A DNA stretch of 64,000 nucleotides from Clarireedia homoeocarpa (Eukaryota > Ascomycota > Leotiomycetes > Helotiales > Rutstroemiaceae): assembly GCA_001465935.1 (NCBI GenBank), contig LNKV01000012.1, positions 133,302 through 197,301 on the forward strand. The letters are read 5' to 3'. Position 1 is the stretch's first letter, and each line of letters starts with the position of its first letter. A program made the position numbers and the translations under genes. Below, one piece after another: positions 22,229 through 32,000 of the stretch. The notes below the pieces were generated by a model. It saw only the letters and a program-made list of their open reading frames with translations. It had not been told where the DNA came from and made no database searches.

Positions 22229-22938
22229 AGAATAAATAGAGCAAGTAAACTCCAGGGTTGCATGTTGCAGTTACATCTTATGGTATCCTCCAGTTTTTGG
22301 TCATGTATTAAGGTTTCTAGATCTGACAACCGAGAACAAACGATACAGTACCTTTTCTGTTGTGCCCATCGATGATCACAGCAGCGACGATATCGTCTAC
22401 TCGTCACCAACATGCAGCCTACGTTCCCCTTAGCTGTGTAGCCAGTCTAACTCTTCAAAACCCAAAGCTGAGTTTTCTGTTTACTGAGTGAACTGCTTCT
22501 TCGATGAGATCAAAAAGTGGGGCAACGCGGCAGAGAGGGGGGTAGACGGGGCGGGTGAAGGAGGGAATAGTTCTTCTCGCAAACTTGAGAAAACAAGGTG
22601 GGATCAGCTATGGCAGGACTTCATGAGTAGGCGTCACGGCAGTATATTAGTTAGTTTACAGCTACATTATGACAACTTTTATTTTCCTCGCTCCACTTCT
22701 GTATTTCAAATTCACTACAGGTGAGCAACGTACTACACGAAGCTAATGCAGGAATGGTGATATCGGATGGAACTGATGAGTTAAGATTTATTAGGCCTCC
22801 ACTGCTGTACTCAGGGGAATTATGTATTTAAAGCTTTCTACACTGAAATATTTCATCTCTAGATTAATTTCCATCACACATTGACTCAATTTATTGATAA
22901 CAGCACCGCTTCCTTGATTATCTCATATTACCATCACA
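22229..22938. other. Intergenic between kinesin and first coiled-coil gene
   Basis: No gene seen. A possible TATA-like ATGTATTTAAAG lies at about 22823, roughly 115 bp upstream of the next start codon. Confidence 0.4.
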
Positions 22939-24714
22939 ATGACGGACCGATCTTCATTCAAAAAATTATTTGCTGCCTCTCAAGTAAGTGCAAACCATCT
23001 CAACCCCATCAGATTCCACCACACTTCCCTAACCGAAGCTAATCCCCCTTAGTCCTACCAACACCCAACACCCTCAAACTACCCTCCACCTCCAGCGAGA
23101 CGACTCCGCTCCTGCGCCTCACAATTTACCCTCCAAACTATCATCAAACTCACCAACCAGTATGAGAAAACAAAAGCCATTATCGAAAACGCCACGAAAA
23201 TTAGTAGGAAGCCCCCAAGATGTGTGACGAATCTTGAGAGCATAGACGAAGTTGATGAAGATCTCGACGCGCTAGTTCAGAGAGATGCTGAGCTTGATTT
23301 TGAGCTCTCTCGACTGAGAGAGGATGGTGTGCGCGAGCTTTGTGAGTTGGAGTTGCAGTTGAAGGGGAGGAAGATTAGGTTTCTTGAGGTATGTTTCTTG
23401 GGTGATTTATAATGAATAAAGAATGAGAGAAGTGCTGATGAGGAGTAGTCGTTCACCCATACCAGCAATCTTCCCCTAGATTCACACTGTGATCCTGGGA
23501 CAGAGGAGCTAGAAGTCCACAAAGAGGTGCTGAACTTTGCCGGAGAGGCATGGAAGAAACATGCGGATAATATTGTCCGAGCCAAGCTGTCTAGTTCGGA
23601 AAGAAAGAAAGAGGAGATTCTTAAACAAAAGGAGGTAAGTTTTAGTACTACACTCTCGCTCAGTTTCTTGTGCTGCAATAATCTAACGATAAATTGATAG
23701 AGCATCAAAAAAGCTAAAGCTAGACTCTGTGGCTCCCTGGATCTACGAAATCCCTTCGATTCCTCAACGGCGTTAGGCTCAAATGAGGAATCCAACTTCA
23801 CAGGCGTGAGTAGTTTGATCCCCTCCGACAACGAATCAGCAGTTGTCACCAAACCAACTCAAAGAACACTCCATACACCTCGTGAAGCCCACAACTGTTC
23901 CCCAAAACCTCCAAGCAAACCCAGCGCGAGCTTAGCTCGGCCCCAAGATGAACCTCGCACTCTACAATCAGGAGCCGCCCCTAGATTCAAGAGCCAGGCG
24001 CCACTACCCGCCGACCTCTCCAGCATCCAAGCAGAGGTACATCATCTCGACAAGGGATTTGCCGAAGTAGAAAATCTAGTCGACGAGCTGCTCACCACCG
24101 TCGCCGAGTTGCGAGAAGACAACGCCGCACTTACCGTACTCGCCGAAGACATTGCTCTCCCGGTTCTCGCGCGCAACTTCGAGACCTTAAAACGTGTCAA
24201 GCGTGAGGGGAGAAACGTCTCACTCGAGAATACGCGCGGCCGTATAGAATATGGGGTTATCGAGAACGGAGACATGGCTATTAGTAGTGGGCACGTTGCT
24301 GCGCACTTCGCCGCATGGAAGTTGTTAGATTTCGGCGTCATCGGGGGCCATTCCATCAGTGAAGAAGCTTTCGTAAAGATGTACGGTATCACCGTGGATG
24401 ATTACGAAACTTTGTTTGGAGTCTCTGTAAGACTTGATGAGTTGTTTGATATGCATGCTCGTCTCGCTGCATGCGGATCATTCACACCTAACACCTTGTT
24501 TAAGAGAAAGGATTTGCGTTTTCTTAGATGTTTTGTGGATATTTTGAATACTTTTTACTCTATCAATGTGGATAGCATGAAGGAAAAGGGAGAGATCTTT
24601 GATTCTATGGAGAAGGTTGACCAGAGATTGGCGGCGAAACTGGTTTATATGAGGGATTTGGTGGAGCTCTATGAACTTTCACAGGAGGCTGAGAATAAGA
24701 CGGTAAATAAATAG
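22939..24714 (+). CDS. Unrecognised coiled-coil protein, orphan gene 1
   Basis: Four exons, all ending in phase 0: 22939-22983, 23053-23388, 23449-23634 and 23701-24714; 526 aa. The start is the first ATG downstream of a TATA-like site. Layout: short Pro/Ser-rich N-terminus, coiled coil about 60-130 (DEDLDALVQRDAELDFELSR), a Lys/Glu helix about 150-190, a Ser/Pro linker with TPREAHNCSPKPPSKPSASL, another helix (SSIQAEVHHLDKGFAEVENL), then a C-terminal block of about 240 residues that looks globular (GRIEYGVIENGDMAISSGHV, AAHFAAWKLLDFGVIGGHS). No motif I can name, no signal peptide, no membrane segment. It is first of three same-strand coiled-coil genes. Confidence 0.75.
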
Positions 24715-25114
24715 GGGAAAGTGGCTGGGAATTTAAGGGTTGGCGTTGATTCTAGCAGTGATAAGTGGTCTAGGCCCGGTGTCTATTTTAACGACTGCAG
24801 GTCTTCGCAGGTATTTTGGCCAGTACCACTTCTCGATGTTCTTGCTGATAACATGGCCGGCGTTCTTTCCAAAGTTTGGCGTTCGATTCTTCTTCAATAA
24901 TTTGCAGTCTTCGTTGGACGAGAGAAAAGTGTCTGCAGTCCACATCTCTCACGTATCTAATCTCAGGATATCGAACTCATATCGGTCGATCACTTTGAGA
25001 CTATGGTAACATTGAGTGAATGGAGTCTCTAATTTTTTTTTTTTTTGGTCGACCCTCCCCGAGCTCGTTCAACTTGAGATTGAAATTCGAATCATATTCA
25101 CTCATACTCGCATC
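24715..25114. other. Intergenic, short
   Basis: 400 bp with a T-run of about 16 at 25030-25046. No gene seen. Confidence 0.4.
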
Positions 25115-26241
25115 ATGTCCCACGTACAATCCCCCAAATTGAATGCTCCGCTTTCCAACGGCATTCAACTCCCACTTCTAACCCACCATCAACAAAAACG
25201 AAAAATTAACCACCTACACTGCAGAAGTATATGTACCAAAAAATGGCGTCGTCTGACATGGAGAAACGAAACGCTCGACTGGGCGAACTGATGAAAAATG
25301 CAAACGAGATCTATCCTAAACTTCTTCAACTTCATCCAAACCATCTTGCTGCCACGCTTGAGGAGATATTCAATGAGAAGTCGAAGGGTCATTCTGAGGA
25401 TCAAAGAGTAAGTACAGATAATACTCGAGAATAGACAGATCGATTACTGATGCTGGAAACAGCGTATCAAGAAGCTCCTCATGAAGGAACATCAGAAGAA
25501 GCCATTTTACAGTTGCATTGAGCAAATCTTGCCGGCTCCCATCGATAAAAAGGCATTCATTACTTTCGAGCAATTGTCTGCTGAGAATCAAAAAGTCAAG
25601 TTGGTCGATGAATTATTGGTAAAATTCGATTCGGAGACGCTTAGGGAAATTGTAGTTAACATTCTCAGATGATTTTCCGCGAAGTTCTTAAGATCCTCGG
25701 GACTGAAGAGCTTTCCTCGGTATCCCTCTGGCTATCTTTTGCTGGCAAAAAGCCACAATCGACGAAAACTTCGGTCAATGACATCGTCGAGAAGCAACAA
25801 AAAGGAATTTCACAAAAGACAAAGGCTTTGGAGAATGAGAATGAATTGCTTCGCAAAGAGAAAGATGCTATGAAGAAGCTGCAGGCTGAGTTGGATGGGG
25901 TTAAAGCATATTCCGGGAGCCAACAAAAAGAAATTGCACGAACGGCAAAGGCTTTGGAAAAAGAGATTGAGTTGCGTTGCAAACACCAAAATGCTACAAA
26001 ACAGTTGCAGGCTGAGTTGGTCAAGGTAAACACTTATGTCGAGAAGCTCGAGCAAGAACTGTTAGAGAGCCGCAGAGAAACAGTGGAACTTGAGATCACT
26101 ACTGAGAGCCCTAGGAGCAGCCTATCAAGCTCAATTATGGTTCTGGGGCTTGCTATACTTACTAATGGGCCTGCCACGCCCTTTTTGAAGAATGTTGCAA
26201 GGGATATGGTAACGCGTGCGAGAGATTCAGAGGATGTTTGA
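25115..26241 (+). CDS. Unrecognised coiled-coil protein with internal 42-residue duplication, orphan gene 2
   Basis: Preferred model: 25115-25123 (three codons), 25225-25407, 25463-25618 and 25669-26241, giving 306 aa; a simpler alternative starts at 25231 (301 aa). Exons 2 and 3 (YQKMASSDMEKRNARLGELM, KPFYSCIEQILPAPIDKKAF, VKLVDELLVK) are helical. Exon 4 contains two adjacent copies of a 42-residue coiled-coil unit (25795-25920 and 25921-26046), then a hydrophobic segment near the C-terminus (SSSIMVLGLAILTNGPATPF). Retention of the 50-bp intron 25619-25668 gives a stop at 25670-25672 and a protein ending FDSETLREIVVNILR, so two isoforms may exist. Family unknown. Confidence 0.7.
25619..25668 (+). 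other. Candidate alternatively retained intron
   Basis: 50-bp interval starting GTAAAA and ending TTCTCAG, with GTTAAC as a likely branch site 15 bp before the end. It is also fully open in the upstream frame for 17 codons, so splicing joins LVDELL to MIFREVLKIL, while retention gives an alternative C-terminus and a stop just inside the next exon. Confidence 0.55.
25795..26046 (+). repeat. 126-bp tandem duplication in coding sequence (2 x 42 codons)
   Basis: Copy 1 begins CAACAAAAAGGAATTTCACA, copy 2 (25921) begins CAACAAAAAGAAATTGCACG. Both keep AAGGCTTTGGA, GAATTGC/GAGTTGC, AATGCTA/GATGCTA and TTGCAGGCTGAGTTG/CTGCAGGCTGAGTTG at the same offsets. 42 residues is exactly six heptads, so duplication preserves the coiled-coil register. 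Confidence 0.88.
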
Positions 26242-26883
26242 AATCTCCAAGACTCTGCAGCTGCATTATTGCAAAGCTCTTAGTGGTGAGGAGAAGAAGT
26301 GTTCCGCTGGTAGTAAAATCCGCGCCAAGGAAAACTGATAATTGAAAAATGCACAGGTGGTTCAATGCATTGAGCAAGAATTCTGCTCTGTTTAGATGCT
26401 GGATGAAATTATTTCACTTGTTGGCTTGTATATGGGCTGAGAATGACAAATTAACCTCAAGATCATTGGTAAAAAATTCGGGAGAACCATGTACATGATA
26501 CATCATATCTCGAAGAACATATGCAGACGCAGTATCGGATCGAATGCGTGGCAGGCCATTAGTTTTCGATTTGTTGAAAATCTAAAGCTGGCTGCTGTAG
26601 AAAGGATGTTCACTCCTCACTCAAATCGTTGCGCGCAACCAACCCTAGTTCATGGACTGTACGAGTGAATGCCTCGTATTGCCCATATTCTCATCTCCTT
26701 CATTCACGCAGGTAATTTACCAGCTGATTGGTGCCGTTCCTGAGCCATATGAGCTCATTTGGGATACCTATAAAGGGTCCCCATTTCTTCGTAGTTGTAG
26801 CTAGAAAAAAAATCAAGTTCTATTTACCAACAGTTCAATGTTGACTCTTCAAAACAGGACACTTCATACCTTCCTCATCAAAT
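26242..26883. other. Intergenic between orphan genes 2 and 3
   Basis: No coding sequence seen in the first 500 bp. A TATA-like CCTATAAAGG lies at 26767-26776, about 110 bp upstream of the next start codon. Confidence 0.45.
26769..26775 (+). promoter_or_regulatory. Possible TATA box of orphan gene 3
   Basis: CTATAAA about 110 bp upstream of the ATG at 26884, followed by a pyrimidine-rich stretch. Distance and context are acceptable for a fungal TATA box; no transcript evidence. Confidence 0.4.
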
Positions 26884-28176
26884 ATGGCACGTAACACTCC
26901 TAAGCAGCAAATAATACATTGTAATACGAAGACGAATGCAGATCGCGTCAGGAATCTGAGTGCACAGCTCGTAGCGATCTCCGCTGAGTTGCTATCATTG
27001 ACTATCCCTCCTACTTCCACGATTCCACATGCGGTATCAGACCGAATTTCTAGTGACAATACGAAGGTATTTTATGGTACTTCCGCAATGAGATCAATGG
27101 TAACTTGGCATAGACGCGCAGCAGCCCATGCACTTGCGGCGATGCCACTGCGACATCCCGCGATGAAACACACTATTTTGAGAACGACGACGAAGGGGAA
27201 CACAAGGCATATACCAGCGATGCGACTAATACGGTGAATGGATCTACTGCCGATGATCTTATCAAAGAAATGAAAGAGGAGCTTACTCAATTACGTGCCG
27301 AAAAGGTCAGCGCAGATGCTGCGGCCAATCAAGCCAAAGAAGAAAAACGAGCCATTGAGCAAACTCTGTCTCGTGTCTCCCAAGAACGAGACGAACTGCT
27401 CCTGCAAGCATCTCTACTAGAAAAAGAGTCAGCCCGTGTGCGCAAAAAGCATGCAGAGAAAATGGAATCACAAAACTCCCAATTGAGGGCATCGATCGAG
27501 CTCGAGACCAGTCTTCGGCAGACAATTCAAGACCTGAGCGAGGAAGTTGAGACTCTGGAGGAGGTATTAAGATTATGGGCTTAATGGATAACAGGTGGCT
27601 CCACCACCTTAAATACTTGCTGCATTACCAAACGCATTACTCAGCATTTCGTGACAGGAGAAAAAGAAGATGCGAGAACCATTATTCGATGTTGGTATCG
27701 CAATACGAATGGCATACGTCCAGTAAATGATAGGAGCACATACCACGTACTCAACAAGTCGAAGAATAACTAAAGCTGGGTACGATGCTGCAAACAGAGC
27801 AAATATCATCGCCGATAGCTGTCTATTGTCGTTGGGATATTGCAGCACTGTTGAAAAGCAGCTGTTACAGAAGATACATCGCAAAAACATACATCTAGAC
27901 TGGTGCGCCGCTGAAAAGGATGATGTCTGGGCAGAGTTAACGAACATGCGTGCTTCGATGGAATTTTCAGTTGTTAAGGTCGACGTTTCTTTGATTGCAA
28001 AATTGGTCCACCTTGTGGATGCACGTTTGACGCCGCTCTGGAACGGATACAATTGTCACCCAGCTAGCCGTCGTGTGGCTTTCAAGCATGACCCGGAAGC
28101 TCAGAAGTTATTGTGTAGAGCAAGAGAATTGTATGAAGAAGGTATGAAAGGAGCGCTAGCATCTTCGTGGAAATAG
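26884..28176 (+). CDS. Unrecognised coiled-coil protein with in-frame stop or 39-nt intron, orphan gene 3
   Basis: Exons 26884-27066, 27114-27563 and from 27658, all in phase 0. Exon 1 has a helix with LSAQLVAISAELLSLTIPP; exon 2 has an acidic linker and a strong coiled coil (DDLIKEMKEELTQLRAEK to DLSEEVETLEE). Exon 3 reads KKKMREPLFDVGIAIRMAYV, then a Gln and TAA (27724-27726), then stays open in the same frame for 149 codons to TAG at 28176, with ANRANIIADSCLL and DPEAQKLLCRARELYEEGM. Either the gene is truncated (233 aa), the stop is removed by a 39-nt intron at 27695-27733 (GTATCG..GATAG, in phase, 370 aa), or it is a young pseudogene. The downstream part looks like retained protein sequence. 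Family unknown. Confidence 0.6.
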
Positions 28177-29082
28177 GGGAAGAAAAAAAGTCGTCCGGCT
28201 CTTATTCTGTGGATTTGGGGTATGTTCTGTAGCTGAAATCTTCCGTAAGTTTAAAGTTAGTTCTAAAGGTCGTGCCTAATGGGTATTCGTTCTGTTAGAA
28301 ATAGGGAAGATGTCTTTGGATTAAATGTAGTATGTATGATATTATTGAAGTCTAAGTTGCTACACTGTGTAGGATGGGACATTTATACTCGGTGAACCGA
28401 GGTTATGACTAAGCACTTTCCGACACATTCATTAGATTCCATAAAAACAGCACAGCCGAAGACTAAGTTTGCTTAATAGTAACTTATCAAATAACATACC
28501 TTCCGGTTGAAGAAGGAACGACCCGTCTGCCCTCTTGCCTAGACAAATTGGTCGACGATATCATATCGTCGTAATGAAGATGTGGAGAGACCTATAAGTA
28601 CTAGCCGAAGTTCGCGGTTCTAAGGAATCTCCAAAGTCAAGATGGAAAGAGGTCACCTCGCTTCTTTCACCGATCCTACACCCTCCACATCAAATCAGCT
28701 CGTCTCAGGTGATACATATCTACTGTTTCTGTAGATGCGTGCTCGTCATTGTCATTCTCGCTGGATCATACAAGTCGGTCCAGTCATCAACAAACTCACT
28801 TTCACAACAAACATCAAGAGCCACAACCTCCCTAACGCATAAACATCATCTATCATTTCCGAATTAATACACTAAAGCTCTGTTCTTCATCTCCAGCTCT
28901 AGACAACCAATAAAGTACATCTCCAAACCACTCCAGCATTAAATGCCCCGATCCGATCCAGTCCGATCATCCCCAGCCCAATTTGTAAAAATCCAAACAT
29001 AACAAGAGGCTGCCTAACGAATCCACCACACCACTACACACACGAATCTCATTTCCTAAAGCATCTACTCATTCAATTAGGT
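28177..29082. other. Intergenic between orphan gene 3 and YTA7
   Basis: About 0.9 kb, convergent 3' ends. It contains one perfect inverted repeat (CGACGATA, 3-bp loop, TATCGTCG) at 28553-28571. No gene seen. Confidence 0.45.
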
Positions 29083-32000
29083 TTACTGGGTATCTGGATC
29101 GTCCACCTGAGTATCCTGACTAGGAGCCAAGACCTTCTGCATCTCCTCGATGTCCGTTATAACATCATTGAAGACCCTGACCAATTCTGCGATGACTTGG
29201 TTTCTGTTCCATTCTCCTCTCATTTTCCATAGAGTTACCATTAATTCCCGATTGATCTGTTCCAGTTGTTCGATCGAACACCCGCTTGAACCATCTGTGA
29301 GTCTTGATAGCAAATCTGCCGCAAAAATATCATTGAAAATGAACTCTTTTTGTGAGGATAATTGGGTGGAGCTGCCATCGACCGGTGAGTCATTGAGTAG
29401 GCCTGCCGTTCCGCTTGCTCGAGAATGTTTCGTTGGAGATGGTCGTATAGGAGCGTTGAACTGTGGTACGGGTGGATTTGGCGTTTGACTTGCTGATGTT
29501 GTGGATTGAGAACCCAAGTTTTGTAGATTACCCCGTGCAAGAGCATGAGCTTGGGAGTGAAGCCATGGCTCATCACTAGCTTGCGTACTTTGGAACTGGG
29601 TGTCCTTCTGTGTGTCCGGCAAATCGGCATCATGTCTTGGTCCTTCAGGGCTTGATGCACCTGGTCGACTACCATTCGTGGCTTGTGTGCTAAATTCTTG
29701 AGAGGTCTTTTTACCTGATGTAGTGGTAGAAGCATAATTGATCAACGCACTAGGTGACATATCAATACTAATTTCTTGGAATGCCGAACGCTGAGAGTTG
29801 AATCCGGTAGCGCGGTTTGAAACAGTAGATGGTGCTTTTGTAATATCTTGAGGCCATTGATGATGAGGGTAAGCAGGAGAATTTTGTGTAAGATTTTGAG
29901 TGCTATCAGTAGTTCCACTCATCTGGACGTCATCGCCGCTTATCCTAGAAGGCACGGAAGATCCGTTGGTAGTCTGAGGTTGAGATCCGGAGTTGATCGA
30001 ATGCCCATTAGACAACACACTTGGTGTATGAAATGAGCCAGTGAATGGACGTCTCCCAGGCACAGCCTTTCCGAGGTTGATTGCTACAGGTGAATGTGGT
30101 CCAGAGCCTGATCCATGCCGGTAGACATCTACATCTGTGCGCACGAGATCACCACCAGCTTGCTCTATGGCTTTTCTCCTTAGTTTCTCCTCTTTTTCCT
30201 TAGTTCTCTGAAGCTGGCGTTGATACAGATTTTCGCAGTCTGCAAACAATGGATTATTCTCAATACCAGCCATGTCCACTTCGACATTCGCAACGAGTTC
30301 CTTAGTTTTGAGTATCCGGTCCTTGTCACCAATATGCTTGGCATCTTTGGCAAGAGTTTTAATGTCAGCCAAGAAATCCTTTGGTCGAGCGTAGAAGCCA
30401 TTGGCAAGTCGCTCTTCGATCATGTTGGTATCCAGATTATAAAAGATCTTGCCAGTCGCAGTCTCACGCAGACACTGAACCCCGTTCTTGTCTACATCCA
30501 GCTCGAATGGCCGGGATTGCGGTACATCGGGGCGGACAAAAGCCGGATCTCTTTCGTCCAAAAGGTATTGAATCTGGCTTTGCTGTATAACAGGTGTGCG
30601 GAACTTCCTGTATTTTTTATGAATCTGATCCATAATAGGTTGGATCTGAACCTTTAAGAGGTTCAACAGCTGATGGTCTCGTTTCTTGAGTGCTTTGATT
30701 TCTTCTTTGGTGGGTATCTTCGGTGGTGGTGGAGGTGCAACTTCCAGTTGCTCGAGCTTCCGCTTCTTGCGGTTGTGTGGGTCGGGAAACTCTGTCGGTG
30801 CTTTCTTGACATACGAGATGATATTCTGGAAAAATTCTTCTCGGAGTTCCTGCAAACCTTTAGCATACACGAAAGAGACACAAAGAGTTGACTACTTACT
30901 CGTGATGGTCTTCCGATACTGAAACGATTGTTCCTAGAAAATCCAAACAGATCGCGAAGCAAACGCGCGTTTAACTTGTCAGGGGGAAGGTCTGTGATAC
31001 CGAGGACCAGAACCGGATCCGTGGGAGGAATTGCTTTAAGCAGGCCCACAAATGTCGTAATGACGTTATCAGGCAAAGTACCATACCAATTATCGATTCC
31101 TGGCAAATAAATCACACTTGGTTTGTGGCGTTTGACCTCAGCGAATAGTTGGACAATAGCGGCCTCAGCGGACTGGAATCAAATTAGCACGTTATTTGGG
31201 ATTAGGAAAGAAAAGCCTACTCTTGCAGAATCACTATATATGGTTGGAAGGTCGAAGCTCTGAACATGCAGTCCCTCGAAGTGGTTCAACAAAGCTCCGC
31301 CAAGATATGCTTGACCCATGCCGGACTCGCCACCTATGAGTAACCTCGGACGGAAGACTCGCGACTTTTCGAACTCTTGCTGCATGATTTCACGACCGAA
31401 ACCATGATCTTCGTCGTCGTACTGCTCGTACATAGCTTCCTGCAAAGCCGTTATTTTCTTCTTGATCGGGATTAGATTGTCCACAATATCTTCGATACTC
31501 TTGAGTTGATCTCTCAATAGGGGCTCGATCAGTTTCGGTAAAGGTGCAGCGCCGGATGAAGTTGAACGTTCCGAAGATGGAATCATCTTCTTGACTGAAA
31601 GCATGAAATCCTTCGCGATAACCTTGATCTTATCAGGATCCACGATGAGCTTTTCGTTTGAAGAATAAATCTGAGGGTAGGTGCGCTGTATGGAATTGAG
31701 AGCAGCTTCGGTGCAAAGAGCACGAAGATCCGCACCACCATAACCTTTGGTCATATGAGCTAACGAAGTCTTGAATGCATCATCGATACCCCAGTCCTTG
31801 GTATGAATGTTGATGATCGATTTTCGGGCCTCAATGTCTGGTAGCGGGAAATAAAACTCTCGATCAAATCGACCGGGCCGTCTTAAGGCAGGATCAATGT
31901 TGTCGGGTCTATTGGTCGCTCCAATAACAATGACTTGTCCTCGGCCATCCATACCATCCATAAGTGCCAAAAGAGTGGAAACGATAGAAGCGTGAATTTG

